From assembly GCA_035934235.1 (NCBI GenBank), contig DASYYB010000066.1:1-64000 (forward strand): a DNA stretch of 64,000 nt. Direction: 5' to 3'. Within the stretch, counting starts at the first letter, position 1. Each line of letters begins with the position of its first letter. A program made the translations under genes and the position numbers. The DNA is from REEB95 sp035934235. Its GTDB lineage: Bacteria; Pseudomonadota; Alphaproteobacteria; ATCC43930; CGMCC-115725. This document shows positions 54,376-62,839 of the stretch, piece by piece. The notes under the pieces were generated by a model, which ran no database searches, was not told the origin of the DNA, and worked only from the letters and a program-made list of their open reading frames with translations.

Positions 54376-55541
54376 AGACCGACGCTGGCCATCAGCGCCG
54401 ACAGCACGCGGTCCGACGCGAAATATTCAGCTGCCAGGTCGCGCGCCGCGCGCGCGTGGCGTGGATAGTCGCCGTTGATCGCGGCCACCGCGGCCAGCGC
54501 CTCGCCGGCGTCGGCGAATTCGAACAGGCCTTCGCCAACCGGATAGAAACGTGAAAAGCCGGTGTTCATCGTGATCACCGGCCGTCCCGCCGCGAGGTAA
54601 CAGACGCTGCGGTCGCTGAACCAGCCGCTGTGCGGCCGGACATAGATGTCCTTGGCGACGGTGAATTCGCCGCGCGAGTCGCGGATGAAGTCGCGATAGG
54701 CGTCGATGCCGAGAGAGACGGCGCGCGCGTCGACCACGGTCCAGCCATGCGCGGCGACGTCGCGCTGCGCGTCGTCGGGCGCCGAGTTGAGCGCGATGGT
54801 GAAGCAGCGGTCCGCCTGCCGCGGCACGTCGATGAAGCGCACGAAGTTGACGTGCTTCGACCAAAGATAGCGTTCGCCGTGGAAGACGATGTCCTTGCCC
54901 TTGTTTTCCCAGGTGGCGATCGTCGAGAAGCAGGCGCCGCCCATGGCGTCGGCCGGCCAGAATTCGAGCACCACCGGCGGCCGCGTCGGCTTCCAGTCGA
55001 TGCCGCACAGCGGCACGATCCAACCCGGGCCGCCGACATTCTCGCCGTAGGTGAAGAAATGCGTGTGCGCGTCGAGGTAGCTGCGCGCGGCCGGATCGGC
55101 GTCGGCGTATTTGATCTGCTCGTAGACCGGATCGGTGTCGATCATCAGCCGTCGCGGACACGCGAGATGATGCTCGCGGAGCCGCGTCGCGCCGCACAGG
55201 TTGAGCAACGCGTCGCTGTTGCGAAACAGCGCGTGCACCGCCTCACGCGTCATTCCGTGATATTCGTCGCGGATTGCATCCCAATAGGCCCAGCGGCCGT
55301 CGAAGCCGAAGCGCGCCATGAGCTCCGCCAGATAGGCGATGTTCGCCCCGTTGTCGGTGACGACGCTGTTGGCGCGCGGGTCATAGGGGTTGGCGCCGTG
55401 GTCCTCGACGTACCAGACGTCGTAGCCGAGGCGGCGGAGTCCGGCGAGATAGTGCAGTGCTTGCCAGGCAATTCCGGCGAGCGGCATCTGCCCCGCAAAA
55501 TGCATCACCACCACCCGCCCGCGTGCGGTCATCGCTTGCAT
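54372..55541 (-). CDS. Glycosyltransferase-like protein (GT-B type)
   Basis: 389 residues from ATG 55541, preceded by AAGGCGGAG; ATG 55532 is possible. GT-B-like: an N-terminal segment VVVMHFAGQMPLAGI and a C-terminal nucleotide-sugar-binding region HSGWFSDRSVCYLAAGRPV with the family Glu-rich end. First gene of the five-gene glycan operon, overlapping the GT-C gene (ATGA). The exact sugar is unknown. Confidence 0.75.
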   Translation of the reverse strand: MQAMTARGRVVVMHFAGQMPLAGIAWQALHYLAGLRRLGYDVWYVEDHGANPYDPRANSVVTDNGANIAYLAELMARFGFDGRWAYWDAIRDEYHGMTREAVHALFRNSDALLNLCGATRLREHHLACPRRLMIDTDPVYEQIKYADADPAARSYLDAHTHFFTYGENVGGPGWIVPLCGIDWKPTRPPVVLEFWPADAMGGACFSTIATWENKGKDIVFHGERYLWSKHVNFVRFIDVPRQADRCFTIALNSAPDDAQRDVAAHGWTVVDARAVSLGIDAYRDFIRDSRGEFTVAKDIYVRPHSGWFSDRSVCYLAAGRPVITMNTGFSRFYPVGEGLFEFADAGEALAAVAAINGDYPRHARAARDLAAEYFASDRVLSALMASVGL

Positions 55542-55626
55542 GCTCCGCCTTAATCCAAGCGCGGCGGACAATAGCAGAGCACCGCGCCGGCGGAACCGGC
55601 CGAAGGCCGGCCGCTCGCGGCGCGGC

Positions 55627-55664
55627 TTGACGTGGCGATCGATATATTGATTATATTGATCAAT
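55627..55664 (+). promoter_or_regulatory. Promoter and AT-rich operator of the HTH-citrate-synthase-like gene
   Basis: TTGACG (55627-55632) and TATATT (55652-55657) are spaced 19 bases. Overlaid are a direct repeat ATATTGAT (55644-55651, 55653-55660) and a perfect inverted repeat ATTGAT-N7-ATCAAT (55646-55651, 55659-55664). The right arm runs into the ATG at 55663. The stretch stands out sharply from the GC-rich surroundings. Likely autoregulatory. Confidence 0.65.
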
Positions 55665-56676
55665 GTATGGTGACACAGACGGTTCGTTGACGGCTGCCGA
55701 GGCAGCCCGGGCGCTCGGCGTCACGCCGGCGACGCTCTACGCCTATGTCAGCCGCGGCTTGATCCGCTCCGAGCGTGCCGGCGGTCGCGCCCGGCGCTAT
55801 GCCGCCGCCGACATCGCCGCGCTGAAACGCGGTGGCTTGCCCGGCGGACCTCCGCTGGAGACAGCAATCACCCTGATGCGCGGCAGGCGGGTCTTTTTCC
55901 GCGGCCGCGACGCCGTCGAGCTGGCGCGCAATTTGTCGGTGCGCGAGACGGCAGCGCTGATCTGGGACTGCGATCCGGCGGCAAGCTTCGCGGCCGATAA
56001 TGTGTCTGAACCATTGCCCGGCGGCGACGCGTTGCGCAGCGCGCTGGCAACCGTCTCGCCGCTGGCACGCATGCTGGCGCTGTTGCAGCTCGCAATCGTA
56101 GACGAGCCGCGTTGGCCACAGGCGACGGCGGAATTCTTCGGCTACGCCGGTGCGCGATTGCTGCGGTTTCTTGCCGCAGCCGCGGCTGGCGGCGTTCCGT
56201 CGGCGCGGCCGATCGAAGCGGTGCTGGCCGAAGCGTGGGGGCTCGGTCGAGAGGCGCGGCCGCTGTTGCGCGCCGGCCTGATCCTGTCGGCCGACAATGG
56301 CGTCGATGCGGCGGCGCTGGCGGCGCGCGCCGCCGCCGCCGCCGGTGTGCCGCCGTGGCGGTCGGTTACGGCCGGGTTGGCGGCGCTGGATTTCGCCGGT
56401 GACGTCGCCGCCGACGCACGCGCCGGCGCCTTGATCTTGCTGTTGCCGCAGCGGCCGACGGCGTCGCGCACCCTGCCCGAAGCGATCGCCAAGCTCGGCT
56501 CGGCACTGGGCTTGCCGGCCGGTGGCGCGGCGACGCTCTATGCCATTGGCCGGGCCATCGGCCTCATGGCACACGTCGCCGAGGAGCGTACGGCCAAGCG
56601 CGCCTGCCGGGCCCGCGGCGCCTACGTCGGGTTGTCGCCCGAGAGCGGCGCAAGTCCCCAATCCAGCAGGGGTTGA
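55663..56676 (+). CDS. HTH-citrate synthase-like fusion, active-site residues missing
   Basis: 337 residues. Residues 8-55 are a MerR/excisionase-like helix-turn-helix (LTAAEAARALGVTPATLYAY, then RARRYAAADIAALK). The rest has the citrate synthase fold (YRGRDAVELA-like FFRGRDAVELA; LSVRETAALIW). Active relatives have ADHELNAS, a GPRHGG loop and GFGHPLY; here the first reads SADNGVDAA (209-217), and the other two histidine loops appear gone, which also explains the short length. It is likely a DNA-binding sensor and not an enzyme. No Shine-Dalgarno site precedes the ATG; the promoter predicts a leaderless transcript. Confidence 0.78.
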   Translation: MYGDTDGSLTAAEAARALGVTPATLYAYVSRGLIRSERAGGRARRYAAADIAALKRGGLPGGPPLETAITLMRGRRVFFRGRDAVELARNLSVRETAALIWDCDPAASFAADNVSEPLPGGDALRSALATVSPLARMLALLQLAIVDEPRWPQATAEFFGYAGARLLRFLAAAAAGGVPSARPIEAVLAEAWGLGREARPLLRAGLILSADNGVDAAALAARAAAAAGVPPWRSVTAGLAALDFAGDVAADARAGALILLLPQRPTASRTLPEAIAKLGSALGLPAGGAATLYAIGRAIGLMAHVAEERTAKRACRARGAYVGLSPESGASPQSSRG

Positions 56677-56735
56677 AACCGGCTTCGGCCACGTGGTACG
56701 AGCGGCGATTCCCAGCCAGCAATCGAGTTCTCCCG

Positions 56736-57071
56736 ATGACCTATGTCGTGACCGAAGCCTGCATCAAGTGCAAATACATGGACTGCGTCGAGGTCTGCCC
56801 GGTGGATTGCTTCTACGAGGGCGAGAACATGCTGGTCATCCACCCGGACGAGTGCATCGATTGCGGCGTCTGCGAGCCGGAATGCCCGGCCGAAGCGATC
56901 GTGCCGGACAGCGATCCGCAGGCCGAGAAGTGGGTTGAAACCAATCGCCAGTATGCGGCGTCGTGGCCGAACATCACCCGCAAGGCCGAGGCACCGGCCG
57001 ATGCCGACGCATTCAAAGGCGTTCCGGATAAGTTCACGAAGTTCTTCAGCGCAAATCCCGGCAAGCGCTAG
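56736..57071 (+). CDS. fdxA: Ferredoxin FdxA, 7Fe type
   Basis: 111 residues from ATG 56736, the family length. Cys9, Cys17 and Cys50 fit a [3Fe-4S] site and Cys21, Cys40, Cys43 and Cys46 a [4Fe-4S] site; the C-terminal extension of ~50 residues is typical of alphaproteobacterial FdxA. Soluble low-potential electron carrier. Located just before carD, a common alphaproteobacterial pairing. Confidence 0.94.
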   Translation: MTYVVTEACIKCKYMDCVEVCPVDCFYEGENMLVIHPDECIDCGVCEPECPAEAIVPDSDPQAEKWVETNRQYAASWPNITRKAEAPADADAFKGVPDKFTKFFSANPGKR

Positions 57072-57274
57072 CAAAAAACCTAGCGAAATCTGTGCGTTGT
57101 GGACCGGCCTGCATCCGTTGCATGGCTCTGGTGCTGGCTTTATCCGGCTAATTGTGGTATTTATGACACTGGATGCACGACGGGTGCATCTCTCCCGGTG
57201 ATAACGATCCGTTGCCGCAGGCTTTTTGAGCGGCCGGGGGTCACTCGCGTTTTCCGCTGAGGTCTGTCCTGAAA

Positions 57275-57805
57275 ATGGCTGTCGCGCGCAAGAAAGAAGA
57301 GAAAACCCTGGCGGAAACGCTCGGTTTCTCGACCGGCGATTTCGTCGTTTATCCGACCCACGGCGTCGGCAAGATTCTCGGCATCGAGAACCAGGAGATT
57401 GCCGGTTACCAGCTCAAGGTCTTCGTCGTCCATTTCGACAAGGACCGCATGACGCTGCGCGTGCCGGTGGCCAAGGCGAAGAATTCCGGCCTGCGTCGGC
57501 TGTCGACCCGCAAGGAGATGGACGCCGCGCTGTCCAAGCTCAAGGGCCGTTCGCGCGCCAAGCGCACGATGTGGAGCCGCCGTGCCCAGGAGTATGAGGC
57601 CAAGATCAATTCCGGCGATCCGGCCTCGATCGCCGAAGTGGTGCGCGACCTCTACCGCAACGTCGGTCAGCCCGAGCAGTCCTACAGCGAGCGCCAGATC
57701 TACCAGGCGGCGCTCGATCGGCTGGTGCGCGAATTCGCGGCCGTCGAGAATATCGACGAAGCGTCGGCGGCGAAGCGCGTGGAACAGATGCTGAGCGCGG
57801 CGTGA
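57275..57805 (+). CDS. carD: CarD family transcription factor
   Basis: 176 residues. The N-terminal CarD/TRCF RNA-polymerase interaction domain reads FSTGDFVVYPTHGVGKILGIE; a helical DNA-binding C-terminal domain follows. Proteobacterial CarD stabilises promoter open complexes, notably at rRNA and stress promoters. The ~200 bases before it hold no other gene; a hairpin CGCTAG/CTAGCG (57066-57085) covers the fdxA stop but lacks a T-run. Confidence 0.95.
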   Translation: MAVARKKEEKTLAETLGFSTGDFVVYPTHGVGKILGIENQEIAGYQLKVFVVHFDKDRMTLRVPVAKAKNSGLRRLSTRKEMDAALSKLKGRSRAKRTMWSRRAQEYEAKINSGDPASIAEVVRDLYRNVGQPEQSYSERQIYQAALDRLVREFAAVENIDEASAAKRVEQMLSAA

Positions 57806-57833
57806 GCCGCGCGCACGCCGGCATCGCGCGCCG

Positions 57834-58649
57834 GTGACGTTCGCCAGCGACAACGAGATCTATGCCCGCTTCAATCGCGCGCGCCGCGTCTGGGCGGTTG
57901 CGCCCGTCAACGGCGAAGCCAAGCGACTGACGGCACTGCACCGCCAGCTTATCGAGCGCCTCGAGCCCGGCGATCGCATCGTCTATCTCGGCAATTATCT
58001 CGCGCCCGGCACTGACGCCGTCGCCACAGTCGACGCGCTGCTGCATTTTCGTGCCCTGGCTCTGGCGCGCCGTCGGGCCTTTGCCTGCGAGCTCGCTTAT
58101 CTGCGCGGTACGCAGGAGGCGATGTGGCAGAAGCTGCAAGAGCTCCAATTCGCGCCCAATCCGCGCGAGGTACTGCCGTGGATCCTGGCGCGCGGTCTCG
58201 AGGCGACGCTACGCGCCTACGGTCTCGATCCGCGCCAGGGCGAAGCCGCCTGCCGCGAAGGCACGATGGCGATTACCCGCTGGACCGGCACGTTGCGTAA
58301 CGCGATCGACGCCAGGCCCGGCCATCGCCAATGGCTTAGCGCGTTGCGGCGCGCCGCCTTCACCGAGGACGGCGCGCTGCTGTTCGCCCATGCAGGCGTC
58401 GATCCGGAAAAGCCGCTCGAGATGCAGCGCGACGCGTTCTGGTGGGGCGCAGCCGGTGCCGACATGCTCGCGCTGACGCAGCCCTATGCCGGATTCAAAC
58501 GGGTCGTTTGCGGTATCGATGGTGCTTGTCGCGGCGTCAGCGAAAGCGCGCACGCGGCGCTGGTCGACGGCGGCGCCGGTCCCGATGGCGCGCTGGTCGC
58601 GGCGTGTTTCGGCATCGACGGCACAGTCCAGGACCGGCTGGTCGCCTGA
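57834..58649 (+). CDS. Metallophosphatase-fold protein with degenerate metal sites
   Basis: 271 residues from GTG 57834. The calcineurin-like (PPP/Ap4A hydrolase) motif order is kept but key residues are not. GDxHG reads AVAPVNG (Pro24, Asn26), GDxxDRG reads LGNYLAPG (Asn54, Ala57, Pro58), GNHE reads RGTQE (Thr93, Gln94), and the GHT motif reads CGID. Only His186 in FAHAGVD remains of the usual ligands. It is therefore probably a pseudo-phosphatase. It follows carD by 28 bases, so it may be co-transcribed. Catalysis is not expected; a binding role is inferred. Confidence 0.75.
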   Translation: MTFASDNEIYARFNRARRVWAVAPVNGEAKRLTALHRQLIERLEPGDRIVYLGNYLAPGTDAVATVDALLHFRALALARRRAFACELAYLRGTQEAMWQKLQELQFAPNPREVLPWILARGLEATLRAYGLDPRQGEAACREGTMAITRWTGTLRNAIDARPGHRQWLSALRRAAFTEDGALLFAHAGVDPEKPLEMQRDAFWWGAAGADMLALTQPYAGFKRVVCGIDGACRGVSESAHAALVDGGAGPDGALVAACFGIDGTVQDRLVA

Positions 58650-58719
58650 GCCGGCGGAATCGCCGCAGAATCTCGATGCATGGCGGCGGTTTGGCGCCCT
58701 TGCTATAAGGGCAACGAGC

Positions 58720-58796
58720 GTCCCCGTAGCTCAGCTGGATAGAGCATCAGTTTCCTAAACTGAGGGTCGGGTGTTCGAGTCACCCCGGGGACACCA
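58720..58796 (+). tRNA. tRNA-Arg (anticodon CCT)
   Basis: 77 nt with encoded CCA. Acceptor stem GTCCCCG/CGGGGAC, D-arm GCTC/GAGC, anticodon stem TCAGT/ACTGA with loop TTCCTAA (anticodon CCT at 58754-58756), T-arm GGGTG TTCGAGT CACCC. It reads AGG. Confidence 0.96.
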
Positions 58797-58823
58797 ATGC
58801 TGCGGCTTTGCTATAGTCGGCGG

Positions 58824-59267
58824 GTGAAAGCGAAGGTTCTCGCCGGCGCGGCGGCGGGGTTGACCCTGGCGCTCGGCGTGCCGGCAGCGCACGCGGCCCC
58901 GCTCACACTCGTCGTCGACAATGTCTGCAGTGCCAAGGGCGAGATCGACTTGACGGTCTATGTCGCGGCCGACTGGCTTTCCACCCGGACCGAGGGCCGA
59001 GACCGCCAGCTGCCGGCGCAGGTCGGATCGGTGACCTTCCAGTTCGATTTGCCGCCCGGGACCTATGCCGCCGCCACCTTTCACGACGCCAACGGCAACG
59101 GCAAATTCGACGAGAACCTCCTCGGCTGGCCGCTCGAAGGCTTCGCCTTCTCGAATAATGCCCATGTCCGCTTCTTCCGTCCGCCGAGCTTCGCCGCCGC
59201 GAGCTTCACGCTGCCGCCCGAAGGCGCGACCGAGACGCTCCATCTCGATTATTGGACCAAATGTTGA
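58824..59267 (+). CDS. Secreted DUF2141 protein
   Basis: 147 residues from GTG 58824; an ATG at 58797 directly abuts the tRNA CCA and is less likely. Signal peptide ending near AHAAP (residues ~1-25). The DUF2141 beta-sandwich has the calcium-binding-like HDANGNGKFDEN and GWPLEGFAFSNNA blocks. Family function is unknown. Confidence 0.82.
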   Translation: MKAKVLAGAAAGLTLALGVPAAHAAPLTLVVDNVCSAKGEIDLTVYVAADWLSTRTEGRDRQLPAQVGSVTFQFDLPPGTYAAATFHDANGNGKFDENLLGWPLEGFAFSNNAHVRFFRPPSFAAASFTLPPEGATETLHLDYWTKC

Positions 59268-59463
59268 GCCAGCGCGGCCGGATATGGCCCGCGCCTAACG
59301 TGCAGAACTGCGGAAAAAGTAAATCGGTTGTATCGGTCAACTTTGGCTATGGGGCGCCGCGATACCTTCACCGAACCGTGATTCTCTCACATTGAAACTT
59401 TGCAATACCCTCGCGGTGGACAAGGCGTTCGAAACGCCGACCACACAACAAGGGGTATTCACC

Positions 59464-59676
59464 ATGACAAAGCTTGGTCTTCTCGCGGCCGCTCTGATTG
59501 CGCTCTCACCGCTGGCGATGGCGCAATCGAACACCAGTTCTCTGTCCGGCGGCGGCATCGTCTTGGCGCAGGCCGAACCCATGCAAGGGCAGACGGCAAA
59601 TTCGCCAAACCCGAGCTACGAGCAGCCGAACACGATGCCGACCTACCAAAAGAACGACGGCACGGACAGGGAGTGA
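59464..59676 (+). CDS. Small secreted protein of unknown function
   Basis: 70 residues from ATG 59464, with AAGGGG upstream. Signal peptide ending at LAMAQS (residues ~1-20); the mature part is ~50 residues, rich in Ser, Asn, Gln and Pro, and looks disordered. No domain recognised. Confidence 0.65.
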   Translation: MTKLGLLAAALIALSPLAMAQSNTSSLSGGGIVLAQAEPMQGQTANSPNPSYEQPNTMPTYQKNDGTDRE

Positions 59677-59985
59677 TCAGACCCGTCGAGGGTCGTTAGA
59701 CGAGCGCGGCCGGCTGCGGGAAACCGCCGCCGGTCGCGCTTGCGCGATCGGCTGAACCGCGCCCGGCAAGCGGCCGGAAGGTTGGTCAGGAACGCGTGCA
59801 ACCCGATATCGACCCGGCAATGTCGGTGCGGCTCACCGAACCGATCGGTTGCCGCTGCTTTGGCTTAACGGCAATTTAATTACGAGGAACCAAGAGTTCT
59901 CAGTTTCGTGCCGTAAGGCACGCCAGTTTCCGATTTGCTGTATTCGTGATCGTCGAGACAACGCGAAGCCTGAAGGGGGTGTGCG
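59677..59985. other. Intergenic region
   Basis: 309 bases with no convincing gene. A perfect stem-loop CGTGCC-GTAA-GGCACG (59907-59922, GNRA-type loop) is present without a T-run, so it is not called a terminator. It lies ~65 bases before the next start. Confidence 0.5.
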
Positions 59986-60360
59986 ATGCGCTCATTCATT
60001 GCAGCAAGTATGGGCTTGTTAAGCGCGGTCGGCATTGCGCTCGCCGCCGGCCCGTTCGATGGAACCTGGCACGGCACGGTCGAAGGATCGAGTGGACGGT
60101 GTCCGCAAGGTGCGGTCGCCATGCAGATCACCGACACGGAGATCGTCGGCCGCTTCAGCATCGGCGGCGCCCAGGTGCCGTTCCGCGGCACGGTAACGCC
60201 CGATGGCGCGGTCACCGTGGCGTACGATTATCCCGCGCACGGTGCTTCCGGTAAAATGACCGGAAAGATTTCCGGCAGCGATTTCACCGGTAGCTTCAAC
60301 TCGCTCTATCAGACAACGAGCTCGAGTTGCAGCCGGAATGTGGCCGCCAAGCGCGACTGA
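59986..60360 (+). CDS. Small secreted beta-rich protein
   Basis: 124 residues. Signal peptide (residues ~1-21, ending IALAAGP). The mature part has GTWHGTV, MQITDTEIVGRFSIGG and repeated Gly-turn strands, suggesting a small beta-barrel. Two Cys (CPQG and SSCSR) may form a disulfide. No family name can be given. Confidence 0.7.
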   Translation: MRSFIAASMGLLSAVGIALAAGPFDGTWHGTVEGSSGRCPQGAVAMQITDTEIVGRFSIGGAQVPFRGTVTPDGAVTVAYDYPAHGASGKMTGKISGSDFTGSFNSLYQTTSSSCSRNVAAKRD

Positions 60361-60371
60361 CGCGCCGTCGC

Positions 60372-61493
60372 TTAGACGCCGCCCCAGACTTCGCGCGCGG
60401 TTTCGACCACCAGCCGCAGCTTGGCGATCTCGTCCGCGACGGAGAGCTTGTTGCCGCGCTCGCCGCTGGCAAAGCCGCATTGCGGGCTCAGGGCGAGCTG
60501 ATCCAACGGCACGATTTTCGCCGCCGCGTCGATGCGGCGTTTCAAATTGTCCTTGCTTTCGAGCTGCGGCAGCTTGGTCGTAACCAGGCCCAGGACGGCA
60601 ATCTTGCCCTTCGGTAGGAAACGCAGCGGCCCGAAGCCGCCGGCGCGCTCGGTGTCGTATTCGAGGAAATAGCCGTCGACGTCGATCTCGTTGAACAGCG
60701 TCTCGGCCACCGGCTCATAGCCGCCTTCGGCGATCCAGGCGCCTTCGAAATTGCCGCGGCAAAGATGCATGCACACCACCATGTCCTTGGGCCGGGAGGA
60801 TATCGCGCCGTTGATCAGCTTGGCATAGGTGTGCGGTAGTGCGTCAGGATCCTCGCCCAGCGCCTGCACCTGCTCGCGCAATTTGGGATCGCACAAATAG
60901 GCGAAGTTGACCTCGTCGATCTGGAGATACCGGCAGCCCGCCGCGGCCAGATCGCGTACCTCTTCGCTATAGACGCGCGCGAGATCGCTATAGAACGCGG
61001 TGAGGTCGGGATAGGCAGCGCGGTCGATAGCATCGCGGCCACCGCGGAAGTGCAGGATGCTGGGCGACGGAATGGTGAGTTTGGGCGCGACTTTGGTGAC
61101 TGACTTTAGGAACTTGAAATGATCGATGAAGATCGGTCGTGGCCGCGCTAGCTTACCGGTGACTGCCAGCGCCGACGGTGTGCGCTCGATCTCGCCTGCG
61201 TGGGTATGAAACTTGGCGGTGACTTTGCCAGGCACCGATTTGACGTTGGTGAACGCGGTGAGGAAATCGACATGCCAGAGCGTGCGGCGGAACTCGCCGT
61301 CGGTGACGGCCTTGAGGCCGATATCCTCCTGCATGTTCACCACGTCGCGGATCGCGACATCCTCGGCCGCCGTCAATTGCGCCGCGCCGATGGCGTTGCG
61401 CTTACGCTGCTCGCGGGCATCGAGCAGCACCTTGGGTCGCAGCAGGCTGCCGACGTGATCGGCGCGGAAGGGCGGCGTTTGACGGGCGCTCAT
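60372..61493 (-). CDS. MetE-like (cobalamin-independent methionine synthase C-terminal type) protein, copy 1
   Basis: 373 residues from ATG 61493. A single TIM-barrel equal to the MetE catalytic domain: zinc ligands His243 and Cys245 in CMHLCRGNF and Cys339 in LSPQCGF, plus LQIDEVNFAYL and YLEYDTERAG. It lacks the MetE N-terminal domain, like MetE-like core enzymes that transfer methyl groups from other donors. Methyl donor unknown. 62 bases divergent from the binding-protein gene. Confidence 0.85.
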   Translation of the reverse strand: MSARQTPPFRADHVGSLLRPKVLLDAREQRKRNAIGAAQLTAAEDVAIRDVVNMQEDIGLKAVTDGEFRRTLWHVDFLTAFTNVKSVPGKVTAKFHTHAGEIERTPSALAVTGKLARPRPIFIDHFKFLKSVTKVAPKLTIPSPSILHFRGGRDAIDRAAYPDLTAFYSDLARVYSEEVRDLAAAGCRYLQIDEVNFAYLCDPKLREQVQALGEDPDALPHTYAKLINGAISSRPKDMVVCMHLCRGNFEGAWIAEGGYEPVAETLFNEIDVDGYFLEYDTERAGGFGPLRFLPKGKIAVLGLVTTKLPQLESKDNLKRRIDAAAKIVPLDQLALSPQCGFASGERGNKLSVADEIAKLRLVVETAREVWGGV

Positions 61494-61555
61494 GATTTTC
61501 CGGAAAGTTGACAGGGCTTGATGCCGCGGTGATTCTGCGCCTCGGGGAGGACGCA

Positions 61556-62770
61556 ATGAAAGCACCGCAAGCAATCATAAAGTCCGGCTGCGCGGCCGCC
61601 TGTGGGCTCGCGCTTGCCGCCGTTGCGACGATCGGGTTCGTGCCGCGGTCTCACGCCGCCGACGCCTATGACATCAACGTCGTTATGCCGCTCACCGGCG
61701 GCGCGGCGTTCGTCGGCCAGGGCCAGAAAGACGCGCTGTCCGCGCTCGAGGAAGAGGTCAACAAGACCGGCGGCATACACGGCGCGAAGCTGCATTTCGT
61801 TTTTCACGACGAACAGACCAGCCCGCAAGTCGCGGTGCAGCTCACGACCCAATTGCTGACCGCCAAGCCGGCGGTGATTTTGGGGTCAAGCCTGGTGGGT
61901 GAGTGCCTCGCCATGGCGCCGCTGATGGCCAACGGCCCGGTGCAGTACTGCCTGTCGCCGGCCATCCATCCTAAGCCCGGCAGTTGGACCTTCTCGACCA
62001 GCGCCTCGTCGGTCGATCAGATCGCGGCGGTGATGCGCTATTACCGACTTAAGGGTTGGACCAAGATCGCGACGCTGATGACTACCGACGCCAGCGGCCA
62101 GGACGGTGATCGTTCGGTCGACGAGATCCTGAGCCGACCCGAATTCAAAGGCACGATGACCAAGGTGATCGGCGAGCACTTCAACCCGACCGACGTCTCG
62201 GTCGCGGCGCAGATCGCCCGTATCAAGGAATCGGGTGCGCAGGCGCTGATCGCCTGGGTAACCGGCGCGCCGGCGGCGACGGTATTCAAGGGCATGGTCC
62301 AGGCCGGCCTCGACATTCCCGTCGCGCCGACCAGCGGCAATCAGACCTTCGCGGCCATGGCACAGTGGGAGTCGTTCCTGCCCAAGCAGTTGATCATGGC
62401 GTCGGCGATGTTTCCGCCGCATCCGAGCACGGTGAACCTCGATCCGCGGATGGATAAGGCACAACACGCGATGTACGCGATTCTCGCCGAACACAATCTC
62501 AAGGCCGACAACATGGTGGCGACCTCGTGGGACGCGGGCCTGATCGTGGTCACGGGCCTGCGCAAGCTCGGCCCCAAGGCGACGGCGGCACAGCTCAAGG
62601 ACTTCATCGACAGTCTGACCGACTTCGCCGGCGTCGACGGCATCTACGACTTCAAGAAATATCCGCAACGCGGCCTCGGTCCCGAAAGTTCGATCGTCAC
62701 CACCTACGACGCCAAGACGAAGGCGTGGGTATGGATATCGAAGCAGGGTGGCGGGCCGTTGACGAAGTAA
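61556..62770 (+). CDS. ABC transporter substrate-binding protein, branched-chain amino acid (LivJ) type
   Basis: 404 residues from ATG 61556 with GGGGAGG upstream. Signal peptide (residues ~1-34, SHAADA). Two-lobed type I periplasmic binding protein: VVMPLTGGAAFVGQGQKDAL opening and VAAQIARIKESGAQALIAW in the second lobe. Family ligands include amino acids, amides and aromatic acids; not readable here. No permease or ATPase genes are next to it. Terminator 20 bases after the stop. Confidence 0.88.
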   Translation: MKAPQAIIKSGCAAACGLALAAVATIGFVPRSHAADAYDINVVMPLTGGAAFVGQGQKDALSALEEEVNKTGGIHGAKLHFVFHDEQTSPQVAVQLTTQLLTAKPAVILGSSLVGECLAMAPLMANGPVQYCLSPAIHPKPGSWTFSTSASSVDQIAAVMRYYRLKGWTKIATLMTTDASGQDGDRSVDEILSRPEFKGTMTKVIGEHFNPTDVSVAAQIARIKESGAQALIAWVTGAPAATVFKGMVQAGLDIPVAPTSGNQTFAAMAQWESFLPKQLIMASAMFPPHPSTVNLDPRMDKAQHAMYAILAEHNLKADNMVATSWDAGLIVVTGLRKLGPKATAAQLKDFIDSLTDFAGVDGIYDFKKYPQRGLGPESSIVTTYDAKTKAWVWISKQGGGPLTK

Positions 62771-62790
62771 GTCCGCGGGAGTCGATAGGC

Positions 62791-62820
62791 AAAGGGCGGC
62801 GCCACGGCGCCGCCCTTTTT
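62791..62820 (+). terminator. Rho-independent terminator, probably bidirectional
   Basis: GGGCGGCG pairs with CGCCGCCC around a short loop (62794-62815), followed by five T; AAA precedes it, so it may also act on the convergent MetE-like gene. Confidence 0.85.
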
Positions 62821-62839
62821 GTTTGGTTGCGCCGTGGAC

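Noticed and set aside
57066..57085. Hairpin at the fdxA stop as a terminator
   Set aside because: Six-base stem with an A-rich loop and no T-run.
59907..59922. GNRA-loop hairpin as a riboswitch or terminator
   Set aside because: Only a short stem with no conserved context or T-run.
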